Assembly: GCA_964510315.1 (NCBI GenBank)
Contig: CAZEAP010000013.1
Coordinates: 35,833 to 99,832 of the forward strand
Source of the DNA: CAZEAP01 sp964510315
GTDB lineage: Bacteria > Planctomycetota > Brocadiia > SM23-32
Direction: 5' to 3'
DNA: 64,000 bases
Below, piece by piece: positions 25,136 through 33,861 of the stretch; position 1 is the stretch's first letter, and the number at the start of each line of letters is the position of its first letter. The position numbers and the translations under genes were made by a program. The notes beneath the pieces were generated by a model that was given only the letters and a program-made list of their open reading frames with translations, was not told the DNA's origin and searched no databases.

Positions 25136-25543
25136 GCGAAAAAAGGCCTACTTCGCAGTACTGCCCCGCCCTTTGCGGGGAGGTGTTGGGCGTCAACGAA
25201 TCTTTTGGATTGCTTCCGTTGGGCTGCTTCCGGCGCCGAAGCAACGCCAAACGCCCACTCAGATGCTCGGCTGCCCGACTTCACGGAATGTGTAAGACAT
25301 TGCTCATGAAGCGCTTAGAGCTTCCAGGCATGGCGACCACCAAACCTGGCCGTTCTCACAAAATCCTTTCCCGCACGGTCCCTCTGAACATACCCCCTGA
25401 ATGGGAGCGATGAAGGATCTCGTTGTGTGCTCCGCAGGTGTTGTGCTCCCCGGCGTACCCGGCCCATTCCTGGAGCGCCCCGCCGGCATCGGCAGCCCGC
25501 CACGGCAGAATCTGGGAACGACCTCCGAGGCGGGTGGAGCGCC
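25136..25543. other. Gap without recognisable gene
   Basis: These 408 bases hold a perfect hairpin CCCCGC-CCTTT-GCGGGG at 25164-25180 and otherwise nothing assignable. The base composition is lower in GC than the genes around it. The left edge abuts the promoter at 25107-25135; the right part lies downstream of the zinc-ribbon gene and could carry its transcript end. Confidence 0.5.
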
Positions 25544-25855
25544 CTACAGGAGCAGGAACAGAAGGCCGGCCACCGCCAGGGCCAGGACCGCTGCCAGAAA
25601 CCAGAGGCGGAAGTTCAAATGCCTCCGGGAGCCCCGCCCGAACTCCCGGCGCACGAACTCATCATAGTCGAATTCGTCATCCCGGCTGTAGCCGGTTGGG
25701 ATGCCGGCGCCCCACTTTCCGGCCCCCTCTGACCAGCCGGTTGCCTCGTCGGAGCCGCACTCCGGGCAGGCGCGCGCATTTGTTCTGACCTCGGCGCCGC
25801 AGTGCGGGCAGGTAAACCAATCCTCTTCCGATGACCGTCGGTCTCGATGCGCCAA
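25544..25855 (-). CDS. Zinc-ribbon protein with C-terminal membrane anchor
   Basis: The 103-residue protein has one zinc ribbon, CPHCGAEV...CPECGSDEATGW (about 15-42). An acidic, Tyr-rich linker (SRDDEFDYDEFVRREFG) and one C-terminal membrane helix (LWFLAAVLALAVAGLLFLLL) follow. A TTG start is accepted because GGAAGGAG lies six bases upstream and no ATG or GTG fits. Tail-anchored ribbon proteins of this layout recur in planctomycete-like genomes without known function. It follows the propeller gene by 34 bases. A decayed copy lies at 23724-23926. Confidence 0.8.
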   Translation of the reverse strand: MAHRDRRSSEEDWFTCPHCGAEVRTNARACPECGSDEATGWSEGAGKWGAGIPTGYSRDDEFDYDEFVRREFGRGSRRHLNFRLWFLAAVLALAVAGLLFLLL

Positions 25856-25889
25856 CGCGGCTCCTTCCCGCCGGGGGCTCCGGTCGCTC

Positions 25890-26825
25890 TCACCAGCGCC
25901 GGGGGCAGAGCATCACTATCTCCCCGGGTGCCTGCCAGTGGGCACTCCACCGTGCGGCCCGCTCCCGACCAACATACAGTGTGTTCCCCACGCAGGTCCA
26001 TGCCGTGCCGTCCGCCGCGAACGCCGCGTGAAAGGTGTCGATGTTGTCGGGGGTGGACTCCGGGAAGCCCTCATGGACGTGGTCCCAGTTGCTGCCCGCC
26101 TCCTCTGAGCGGTAGAGCTGTCCGTGAACGTCCTGGCCGTGGGGGCCGTCGCTGACGGTGACCAGCAGGAGATCCGGATCGGTCGGATGCACCGCCACGC
26201 ACCGGCCGTAGCGCTCGCCCAGGTCCTCCGCCCTGTGCAGCCAGGAGTTCCCCCGGTCCATGCTCAGCCAGAAGGAGTCGGCGGTCTCGGCGTAAACGCG
26301 TTCGGTGGAAGCCGGGCACGTGGCGACCTGGTGGACGTCCTTGTGGAGTTCGGGGGTGACCGGTTCCCAGGTGTTGCCCCGGTCGTCGGAGCGCATGATG
26401 CTGCCGACGTGGATGTCCGCGTAGACCCGGCCGTCGCCGCTGGTGGCCATGCTGCGGACGGCGGGCGGACCGCCCCACGGGGTGTACCAGTCCTCCCGGC
26501 AATCCAGTCGGTCGAACGCGCCGAGGCGACGCGTGCCCTCCCCGGTGAGCCGGTAGACGTGGGGGGGCTCGGTGCCGATCAGCAGGTTCAGGGGGTCTTC
26601 GGAGAGGAGAAGCAGCGAGTGCACGGTGTCCTCCATTTCCGTCTCCAACGGAACCGCCTTGCCCTGCGAAAGCATGTAGACACCGCCGTCGGCACAGGCG
26701 GCGAAGGCGGCGTTTGCGCCCTCCTCGATGCGGCGAACGTCGGGCAGTTCGGCGACGGGTTCGGGCAATTCGTCCGGAGCGTACCCTTCCAGTCGAAACA
26801 CGGCGTCGGATGTCGCCAGCAGCAT
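25890..26825 (-). CDS. BNR/Asp-box beta-propeller protein
   Basis: A 311-residue protein built of repeated beta blades with Asp-box motifs: SDDRGNTWEPV, SMDRGNSWLHR and SEEAGSNWDHV. Similar propellers include sialidase-like, Ycf48-like and glycan-exchange proteins; the catalytic residues of sialidases are not evident. No signal peptide is present, so it may be cytoplasmic. AGGGGG precedes the ATG. The zinc-ribbon gene follows on the same transcript. Function is unknown; a scaffold or ligand-binding role is an inference. Confidence 0.8.
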   Translation of the reverse strand: MLLATSDAVFRLEGYAPDELPEPVAELPDVRRIEEGANAAFAACADGGVYMLSQGKAVPLETEMEDTVHSLLLLSEDPLNLLIGTEPPHVYRLTGEGTRRLGAFDRLDCREDWYTPWGGPPAVRSMATSGDGRVYADIHVGSIMRSDDRGNTWEPVTPELHKDVHQVATCPASTERVYAETADSFWLSMDRGNSWLHRAEDLGERYGRCVAVHPTDPDLLLVTVSDGPHGQDVHGQLYRSEEAGSNWDHVHEGFPESTPDNIDTFHAAFAADGTAWTCVGNTLYVGRERAARWSAHWQAPGEIVMLCPRRW

Positions 26826-26963
26826 CTTGTCCCCCTGAATGGCTCGGAGTACTGTGCCCCATTGGCGACTCTACCTGCAGGATAGGACGCCGGGGCCGTC
26901 GCGTCAAAGTACGCGTGGTGCGCGAGGCGCCGCCCGGCCGCGGGGCGGCCGGCCTACCGTCAA

Positions 26964-26992
26964 TTGAACTGCCGGGGGACCGTGGCTATAAT
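26964..26992 (+). promoter_or_regulatory. Sigma-70 promoter of the yugP-leuC operon
   Basis: TTGAAC (26964-26969), a 17-base spacer and a perfect TATAAT (26987-26992). The transcript would start near 27000, leaving a leader of about 105 bases that contains a large hairpin. Confidence 0.75.
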
Positions 26993-27008
26993 AAATGTTT
27001 CCGATCCT

Positions 27009-27071
27009 GGGGTACTGCGTCGGCGCGGCCGCGAGGGGTTTTTGGAGCGGCGCCGACGCCGCAGGCACCCC
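27009..27071 (+). promoter_or_regulatory. Long stem-loop in the operon leader
   Basis: A perfect 10-bp stem, GCGTCGGCGC (27017-27026) with GCGCCGACGC (27050-27059), is extended by GGGGT (27009-27013) with ACCCC (27067-27071). The 23-base loop contains GGGGTTTTTGG. It starts a few bases from the predicted +1, and the ribosome site AACGGAGG lies 20 bases after it. A role in translation control or RNA stability is possible; no known riboswitch family is recognised. Confidence 0.55.
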
Positions 27072-27104
27072 TAAATTCACCGAAGATAACGGAGGAATAC
27101 ATAA

Positions 27105-27824
27105 ATGCCGCTGTTTCTCGACTGGACGTTTCTGCTGCTGATACCGCCGATGCTGCTGGCGCTCTATGCCACCTCGAAGGTGAAGTCCACCTTCGCGGAG
27201 TATTCCAAACGGCGCGCCTCTTCGGGTGCCACCGGCGCGCAGGTGGCCCGTGCGCTTCTGGAGCAGAGCGGCCTGAACCACATCAGGATTACGCGCACCA
27301 GCGGGCGGCTGAGCGACCATTATGACCCTCGCTCCGAGGAGCTGGCCCTCAGCGAAGGGGTGCACGACTCCGCCAGCCTGGCGGCCCTCGGCGTGGCGGC
27401 CCACGAGGCGGGCCACGCACTGCAGGACGCCCAGGACTACGCCCCGCTGAAGCTGCGGCAGGGCATCTGGCCGGTGGCCGCCTTCGGCAGCAACCTGGGA
27501 CCCATCCTGGCATTCGTCGGCATACTCATGCTGGCCCTGATCGAGGGCGCCCCCGGGTGGGCCATGCTGATCGCGAAGGTGGGCATCTTCCTGTTCGCCG
27601 GGGCCACCGCCTTCACCGTGATGACCATTCCGGTGGAGCTGAACGCCAGCCGCCGGGCGCTGGCGGCGCTGGAGGATTCCGGCTACATCCGCGGCGAGGA
27701 GCGGCCCCAGGTCAAGAAGGTGCTGGACGCCGCCGCCCTCACCTACATGGCCTCCGCGTTCATGGCCATCATGATGCTTTTGCGGTTGATATTGCTGCTG
27801 ACCATGGTCTCGCGACGAAACTGA
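27105..27824 (+). CDS. Membrane zinc metallopeptidase, YugP type
   Basis: The 239-residue membrane protein starts with a hydrophobic helix (FLLLIPPMLLALYAT) and carries the zinc-protease motif HEAGH at residues 100-104. Further helices lie at about 125-145, 150-170 and at the C-terminus. This is the DUF2/YugP family of inner-membrane metallopeptidases, whose substrates are largely unknown. The conserved VELNASRRAL segment provides the third zinc ligand region. Translation starts after GGAGGAATACATAA. It is the first gene of the operon; leuC follows 20 bases later. The link of a protease to leuC has no obvious meaning. Confidence 0.92.
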   Translation: MPLFLDWTFLLLIPPMLLALYATSKVKSTFAEYSKRRASSGATGAQVARALLEQSGLNHIRITRTSGRLSDHYDPRSEELALSEGVHDSASLAALGVAAHEAGHALQDAQDYAPLKLRQGIWPVAAFGSNLGPILAFVGILMLALIEGAPGWAMLIAKVGIFLFAGATAFTVMTIPVELNASRRALAALEDSGYIRGEERPQVKKVLDAAALTYMASAFMAIMMLLRLILLLTMVSRRN

Positions 27825-27844
27825 CCAAACCTCCGGAGGTGCCC

Positions 27845-29110
27845 GTGGGCCAGACCATAACCGAGAAGCTACTCGCCGCTCACTGCGAGAGCGACACGGT
27901 GGCGCCGGGGCAGTACGTCACCGTGGATGTGGACCTGTGCCTTGGCAACGACATAACGGCGCCGATTGCCATCGAGCAGTTCGAGGAAGCCGGATTTGAG
28001 GAGGTCTTCGATCCCGCGCGCATCGCCCTGGTGCCCGACCATTTCACGCCGAACAAGGACATCAAGGCGGCCACGCTCTCGAAGATGCTCCGGGACTTCG
28101 CCCGCGAGCACGAGGTCGAGCATTACTGGGAAGTCGGGCGCGTCGGCATAGAGCATGCGCTGCTGCCCGAACAGGGCCTGGTCGGGCCCGGAGACCTGGT
28201 GCTGGGCGCGGATTCTCACACCTGCACCTACGGGGCGGTGGGGGCGTTCTCCACGGGAGTGGGCAGCACGGACCTGGCCGCCTGCCTGGCCACCGGCAGG
28301 GCGTGGCTGCGCGTGCCGGAGTCGATGAAGTTCGTCTACCGCGGGGAGCTTCCCCGCTGGGTCGGCGGGAAGGATCTCATACTGTACACGATCGGTCAGA
28401 TCGGGGTGGACGGCGCGCTCTACCGGGCGATGGAGTTCCGCGGGGCGACCATCGAGAAGCTGCCCATGGACGACCGCCTGACCATGTGCAACATGGCCAT
28501 CGAGGCCGGCGGAATGAGCGGCATCGTGCCCCCGGATGATATCACGCGGCAGTACTGCGAGGGCCGGCTGCAGCACGAGGCCCACTACCTGAGCAGCGAT
28601 GAGGACGCCGAATACACGGAAATCCACGAGTGGGACGTGAGGGAGCTGAGTCCGCAGGTGGCCGCCCCCTTCCTGCCGTCCAACGCCGGGCCGGTCCAGC
28701 AGTTCGGCGACGTACGGATCGACCAGGTGGTGATCGGCTCCTGCACCAACGGGCGGATCAGCGACCTGAGGCGGGCGGCGCAGATACTGCGGGGCAGGAA
28801 GATCGCCCCCTCGGTGAGGCTGCTGGTGTTCCCGGCCACTCAGGCAATTTACCGCCGGGCCATCGAGGAGGGGCTCTTCGACGTGTTCCTGGAGGCCGAA
28901 GCCGCCGTATCGACCCCCACCTGCGGGCCCTGCCTCGGCGGTCACATGGGCGTGCTGGCGGCCGGAGAAACGGCCCTGGCCACGACGAACCGCAACTTCC
29001 GCACCCGCATGGGACACGCCGAGAGCGAAGTGTATCTCTGCGGGCCCGAAGTGGCCGCCGCCAGCGCCGTGACGGGGCGCATTACCCATCCCGCGGAGGT
29101 GACGGACTGA
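27845..29110 (+). CDS. leuC: 3-isopropylmalate dehydratase large subunit family
   Basis: The 421-residue protein belongs to the aconitase superfamily and holds a 4Fe-4S cluster. Its ligands are the Cys of GSCTNGR and the pair in STPTCGPCLGGH. The substrate-side motif GADSHTCTYGAVGAFSTGVGS is intact. It should form an enzyme with the small subunit encoded at 33369, catalysing isomerisation of isopropylmalate or of a homologous acid such as homoaconitate; the short archaeal-type length (about 420) is shared by both. The GTG start has GGAGG upstream. The gene is separated from its partner by the 4.2-kb activase fusion, which is unusual. Confidence 0.92.
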   Translation: MGQTITEKLLAAHCESDTVAPGQYVTVDVDLCLGNDITAPIAIEQFEEAGFEEVFDPARIALVPDHFTPNKDIKAATLSKMLRDFAREHEVEHYWEVGRVGIEHALLPEQGLVGPGDLVLGADSHTCTYGAVGAFSTGVGSTDLAACLATGRAWLRVPESMKFVYRGELPRWVGGKDLILYTIGQIGVDGALYRAMEFRGATIEKLPMDDRLTMCNMAIEAGGMSGIVPPDDITRQYCEGRLQHEAHYLSSDEDAEYTEIHEWDVRELSPQVAAPFLPSNAGPVQQFGDVRIDQVVIGSCTNGRISDLRRAAQILRGRKIAPSVRLLVFPATQAIYRRAIEEGLFDVFLEAEAAVSTPTCGPCLGGHMGVLAAGETALATTNRNFRTRMGHAESEVYLCGPEVAAASAVTGRITHPAEVTD

Positions 29111-29157
29111 ATCCGGGCGAAGTTCCGAACAGACCACCGAAGAACGGCGAAACCAAT

Positions 29158-32100
29158 ATGTCGCTCTACATGGGACTGGACGTCGGCTCCATAAGCGCTG
29201 ACCTGGTAGTGATGGACGAGGAGCGCCGGATCCTGCACTCCCGCTACGTGCGCATTTTCGGCAAGCCCCACCAGGTCGCCCTCCAGCAGCTCGAAGAGGT
29301 CCTCGAGGACTACCCCGAAGCCCGGCGGCTGTGCGTCACCGGCAGCGGGGCCAAGACGGTCGCCGAGCAACTGGAGGTTCCCTTCGTCAACGAGATCGTG
29401 GCCCACAGCCTGGCCACCGCCTTCCTCCATCCGGAGGCGCGCACTGTCATCGAGGTGGGGGGCACCGAGTCGAAGCTCCTCCAGCTCGGCGCGGAGGAAG
29501 ACGGGCGGGTGCGGGTCCAGGACTTCGCGATGAACGCGCTCTGCGCGGCGGGGACCGGTTCCTTCCTGGACCAGCAGGCTTCCCGCCTGAAGGTGAGCAT
29601 CGAGGAATTCAGCCGGCTGGCCCTGGAGAGCGAGAATCCTCCCCGCGTGGCCGGACGCTGCTCGGTGTTCGCCAAGAGCGACATGATCCACCTCCAGCAG
29701 CAGGGCACCCCGGACTACGACATCATCGCCGGCCTGTGCTACGCGATGGCGCGCAACTTCCGCAGCAGCGTCGGGATGGGAAAGGAGTTCCGCAAGCCCA
29801 TCGCCTTCCAGGGCGGCGTGGCGGCCAACCGGGGCATGGTCCGCGCGTTCCGCGACGTGCTGGGCCTGGAGAACGAAGACGATTTGATCATCCCCGAGCA
29901 CTTCGGATGCATGGGGGCCATCGGCGCCGTCCTCCACGTGATGGAGCACGGGCTGAAGTGCGACTTCGAGGGCCTGGACCCTCTGCGGGAATACCTGTCG
30001 GAAACCCATGCGGAGGCGGAGCGTCTGCCGGAGCTGGAGGGAGACGATCACCCCATCGACATCTCCTGCCAACCGCTGCCGCCGGAGCCGGAGAAGGTCG
30101 ACGCCTACGTGGGGGTGGACGTCGGCTCCATCAGCACCAACGTCGTCGTGCTGGACTCCGAGCACAACGTGCTGGCACGTTGCTACCTTATGACCGAGGG
30201 GCGCCCCATCGAGGCGGTGAAGAAGGGCCTCTATGAGGTGGGCCGGGAGGTCGGCGACCGGGTGAAGGTCCGCGGCTGCGCCAGCACCGGGAGCGGACGC
30301 TACCTGACCGGCTCCTTCTTCGGGGCCGACCTGATAAAGAACGAGATCACAACCCACGCCCGAGGCGCCGTCGAGGCCGATCCGAGGGTGGACACCATCT
30401 TCGAGATCGGCGGCCAGGACGCCAAGTATACCTCCCTGGAGAACGGTGCGGTTGTGGACTTCGCGATGAACAAGGTCTGTGCCGCCGGAACCGGATCGTT
30501 CCTGGAGGAGCAGGCCGAGCGCCTGGGGCTGAAGATCGAGGAGGAGTTCGGCGCCGAAGCGCTCTCCAGCGACTTCCCCTGTCAGTTGGGCGAACGCTGC
30601 ACCGTCTTCATGGAGAGCGATCTGAACTATCACCAGAAGCGGGGCGTCCCCCGCGACGACCTGGTGGGGGGGCTCTGCTACTCCATCGTCTACAACTACC
30701 TGAACCGCGTGGTGGAAGACCGCAGGGTGGGGGAGGTGATCTTCTTCCAGGGCGGAGTGGCCTTCAACCGGGGGGTGAAGGCGGCCTTCGAGTCGGTGCT
30801 GGGCAAGAAGGTCACCGTGCCGCCCCACCAGGACATCCTGGGCGCCATCGGGGCCGCCATCATCGCACACGAAGAGGGCGACGGCGAATCGGACTTCCGC
30901 GGCTTCGACCTTCGGGACGTCGGCTACGAACTGGAAAGCTTCGAGTGTAAGGGCTGCGCCAACCGGTGCGAGATACACAAGGTCTCCATCGAAGGCCGCG
31001 AGCCCCTGCACTACGGCAGCCGCTGCGGCAAATGGGAGGACGACAGGGAGAGGAAGGGCCGCGATCTGCCGCGGCTGTTCCAGGAACGGGAGGAGGCCCT
31101 CCTCAACACCTACCCGAAAGAGCAGCCCCAAGAGCCCGTCGGCATCAAGGTCGGCGTGCCCCGGGTGATGAGCTTCTTCGACATGTATCCGTTCTGGAAG
31201 GCGTTCTTCACCGAGATGGGCTGCGAGGTTGTGCTCTCGGCGTCCACCAACCGCCGGATAATCGAGGCGGGCAACGACGCGATGAATACCGAGGCCTGCT
31301 TCCCCATCCTGGTCTCCTACGGGCACGTGCTGGACCTGATAGAGTCGGAGGTGGATTACGTATTCCTGCCCAGCGTGGTCAGCATGCTCCACGAGGCGGA
31401 CGGCGTGGTCCACTCCTACGCCTGCCCGCTCGCCCAGGGGCTGCCCTACCTGATCGAGGCGGCACTGGAGTTCGGCGAGGACGATCCGGAGCTGCTGGCG
31501 CCGATCTTCCACTTCGAACGGGGGCGCGCGCAGGTCAACGCGCGTCTGCGGGAGATCGGACGCAAGCTCGGAGTCCCCGCGGACGCGGTGGAGCCGGCCA
31601 TAGAGAGCGCCTGGGAGGCGCTGGAGGAGCTTCGCAACTGGCTAAGCCGCCGCGGTCGCGAGGTGCTGGAAGACCTCGGCGATGAGGAGCACGCCGTGGT
31701 GATCGTGAGCCGGCCCTACAACGGCTGCGACGATGGGATGAACCTGGCCATCCCCGACAAGCTCCGGGACCTGGGAGTGCCGGCCATTCCCCTGGACTTC
31801 CTGCCGCTGGAGCTTGAGGGGCTTTCCGAGCAGTTCCCCCACATGTACTGGAAGTACGGGCAGAGGATACTGGCCGGAGCGAAGTACATGGCCGACAAGC
31901 CGAACCTGCACGCCCTCTATATCACGAACTTCCGGTGCGGGCCGGATTCGTTCATCAGCAAGTTCTTCGACCGGCTGCTGGGGAGGCCCTACCTGACCAT
32001 CGAGGTGGACCAGCACAGCGCGGACGTCGGCGCCATCACCCGCTGCGAGGCGTTCATCGACAGCTTCGAGAGCGTGCAGCCCTCCGAGCGGGGTCGGGCG

Positions 32101-33372
32101 CGCGGGGAGGACCTGTTCTTCGACGTGCGGAAGAGTCCACGGCCCCTGAAGATTTACATCCCCTACATGGACGACCACGGCCTGATGATGGAGGCCGTCC
32201 TGCGCGGCAACGGCATCGACGCCGAAGCCCTGCCCATGTCCGACCGGGAAAGCCTGGAGCTGGGCCGGCAGTTCACCACCGGCAAGGAATGCTACCCATG
32301 CATCCTGACCACCGGCGACATCGTGAAGAAGACCCGGCAGCCGGACTTCGACCCCGAGCGGGCGGCCTTCTTCATGGCCCAGGCCAACGGCCCCTGCCGG
32401 TTCGGCCAGTACCACAAGTTCCACCGCATGGTGCTGGACGAACTCGGCTACGAGGATGTGCCCATGGTCGTGCTGGACCAGACCCATGAGTTCGCCGAAC
32501 ACGTCCGCAGCTTCGGGCCGGACTTCTACAGGAACTGCTGGGACCTGCTGGTCATCGTGGATTTCATGCAGAAGATGGTCCGGGAGACCCGACCCTACGA
32601 GGTCAACGAGGGGGAAACCGACAGGGTCTATCGCCGGTGCCTGCGGGAGCTGGCGGAGGTCGCCGAGCAGAAGGGCGACTTCTTCGAGAAGGCCCGCGAG
32701 ATACGGCGGCGCCTGGACGCGGTCGAGACCGGGGGCAGGGACGGTCGACCGGTCATCGGCGTGGTGGGGGAGATCTACGTCCGCAGCAACGGCTTCGCCA
32801 ACAACTTCCTGGTCCGCCAGTTGGAGCAGTTGGGCGCGCAGGTCGTGCTGCCCACCCTTCAGGAATGGCTCAATTACGTGGCCCACGAACGACGAGCCGA
32901 CCGCCGCCGGGAAGGTCGGTGGTTCTCCTGGCTCAAAGAATGGGTGGGGGAGGCCGTGGCCCGGTGGGACGAAGTCCGCATAGCCCGCATCTTCCAGGGC
33001 GCCGTGGACCTGATGCCCCGGGAGGCCGCGGCCGCCGAGGTGGTCCAGCTCGGCGCGCGCTACCTGCATCCCACAGTGAAGGGCGAGGCGGTCCTCAGCG
33101 TCGGCCGGGCGGTCGAGTACGCCCACCACGGACTGAACGGTGTGGTCAACGTGGCACCCTTCGGCTGCATGCCCGGCGCCCTGGTCAACGGCCTGCTGGA
33201 AGCGTTCCGAAACGACCACGACGGAATGCCCGTGCTGAAACTTTCCTTCGACGGAGTCGAGCAGAGCACCGACGAAACGCTGCTGGAGGCCTTCGTCCAC
33301 CAGGCCCGCCAGCACAAAGACGCCCACCAGGCCGAAGAACCCGCGGAACTGAGCGGAGAAGCCGACCGATGA
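29158..33372 (+). CDS. Giant acyl-CoA dehydratase activase fusion
   Basis: The 1404-residue protein joins two BadF/BcrA-type ASKHA ATPase domains, a Cys-rich segment and dehydratase-like domains. Domain 1 begins LYMGLDVGSISADLVV; domain 2 begins near 318 with YVGVDVGSISTNVVVL. Each retains the cluster-binding Cys pair of 2-hydroxyacyl-CoA dehydratase activases: Cys129 (LCAAGTGSFLDQQ) and Cys168; Cys441 (VCAAGTGSFLEEQ) and Cys481. C597-x2-C600-x3-C604 and C623 could hold another Fe-S cluster. The DUF2229-like part (about 650-1000) has NTEACFPI, and the C-terminal HgdB-like part has GKECYPCIL. Activases use ATP to inject an electron into radical dehydratases. Its stop overlaps the leuD start (ATGA). 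Start at 29158 has a weak ribosome site; coupling to leuC is likely. Confidence 0.88.
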   Translation: MSLYMGLDVGSISADLVVMDEERRILHSRYVRIFGKPHQVALQQLEEVLEDYPEARRLCVTGSGAKTVAEQLEVPFVNEIVAHSLATAFLHPEARTVIEVGGTESKLLQLGAEEDGRVRVQDFAMNALCAAGTGSFLDQQASRLKVSIEEFSRLALESENPPRVAGRCSVFAKSDMIHLQQQGTPDYDIIAGLCYAMARNFRSSVGMGKEFRKPIAFQGGVAANRGMVRAFRDVLGLENEDDLIIPEHFGCMGAIGAVLHVMEHGLKCDFEGLDPLREYLSETHAEAERLPELEGDDHPIDISCQPLPPEPEKVDAYVGVDVGSISTNVVVLDSEHNVLARCYLMTEGRPIEAVKKGLYEVGREVGDRVKVRGCASTGSGRYLTGSFFGADLIKNEITTHARGAVEADPRVDTIFEIGGQDAKYTSLENGAVVDFAMNKVCAAGTGSFLEEQAERLGLKIEEEFGAEALSSDFPCQLGERCTVFMESDLNYHQKRGVPRDDLVGGLCYSIVYNYLNRVVEDRRVGEVIFFQGGVAFNRGVKAAFESVLGKKVTVPPHQDILGAIGAAIIAHEEGDGESDFRGFDLRDVGYELESFECKGCANRCEIHKVSIEGREPLHYGSRCGKWEDDRERKGRDLPRLFQEREEALLNTYPKEQPQEPVGIKVGVPRVMSFFDMYPFWKAFFTEMGCEVVLSASTNRRIIEAGNDAMNTEACFPILVSYGHVLDLIESEVDYVFLPSVVSMLHEADGVVHSYACPLAQGLPYLIEAALEFGEDDPELLAPIFHFERGRAQVNARLREIGRKLGVPADAVEPAIESAWEALEELRNWLSRRGREVLEDLGDEEHAVVIVSRPYNGCDDGMNLAIPDKLRDLGVPAIPLDFLPLELEGLSEQFPHMYWKYGQRILAGAKYMADKPNLHALYITNFRCGPDSFISKFFDRLLGRPYLTIEVDQHSADVGAITRCEAFIDSFESVQPSERGRARGEDLFFDVRKSPRPLKIYIPYMDDHGLMMEAVLRGNGIDAEALPMSDRESLELGRQFTTGKECYPCILTTGDIVKKTRQPDFDPERAAFFMAQANGPCRFGQYHKFHRMVLDELGYEDVPMVVLDQTHEFAEHVRSFGPDFYRNCWDLLVIVDFMQKMVRETRPYEVNEGETDRVYRRCLRELAEVAEQKGDFFEKAREIRRRLDAVETGGRDGRPVIGVVGEIYVRSNGFANNFLVRQLEQLGAQVVLPTLQEWLNYVAHERRADRRREGRWFSWLKEWVGEAVARWDEVRIARIFQGAVDLMPREAAAAEVVQLGARYLHPTVKGEAVLSVGRAVEYAHHGLNGVVNVAPFGCMPGALVNGLLEAFRNDHDGMPVLKLSFDGVEQSTDETLLEAFVHQARQHKDAHQAEEPAELSGEADR

Positions 33373-33857
33373 AAGGAAAGGTCTGGAAGTTCGGCGACGA
33401 CGTCAACACCGACGAGATCGTGCCCGCCCGCTACCTGAACGTTACCGACCCGGACGAGCTGGCATCGCACTGCATGGAAGGGCTGGACCCGGACTTCTCT
33501 GAGGCGGCCGAGCCGGGTGACATCATCGTGGCCGGCAAGAACTTTGGCTGCGGCTCCTCCAGGGAGCACGCCCCCCTGGCGATCAAGACGTTCGGGATCC
33601 GGTGCGTTGTGGCTCGGTCTTTCGCCCGGATATTCTTCCGCAACGCCGTCAACATCGGCCTTCCCATAGCGGAATGCCCCGAGGCGGCCGAGCAGGCCCG
33701 GACGGGCGACCAATTGGAAGTGGACTTCCGGGAAGGAACCGTGAGGAACCACACAAGGGAGACGGAGTACTCTTTTCCCCCATTTTCCGGCCAGCTTCAG
33801 CGCATCATCGACGCCGGCGGCCTGCTGGAATACACCCGCCGCAGCCTCTCCGGCTGA
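33369..33857 (+). CDS. leuD: 3-isopropylmalate dehydratase small subunit family
   Basis: The 162-residue protein is the swivel domain of the aconitase superfamily. It shows the typical opening VWKFGDDVNTDEIVPARYL and the substrate-binding GKNFGCGSSREHAP, with ARSFARIFFRNAVNIGLP following. It pairs with the large subunit at 27845. The ATG overlaps the activase stop, so synthesis is coupled to that gene. The YLNVTDPDELASHC stretch is typical of the archaeal/anaerobe branch that also includes homoaconitase, so exact substrate is open. It ends four bases from the convergent aldo/keto reductase gene. Confidence 0.93.
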   Translation: MKGKVWKFGDDVNTDEIVPARYLNVTDPDELASHCMEGLDPDFSEAAEPGDIIVAGKNFGCGSSREHAPLAIKTFGIRCVVARSFARIFFRNAVNIGLPIAECPEAAEQARTGDQLEVDFREGTVRNHTRETEYSFPPFSGQLQRIIDAGGLLEYTRRSLSG

Positions 33858-33861
33858 GCCC

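Noticed and set aside
28942..31512. 856-codon minus-strand ORF
   Set aside because: Antisense to leuC and the activase fusion; composition is typical of an antisense GC-rich frame.
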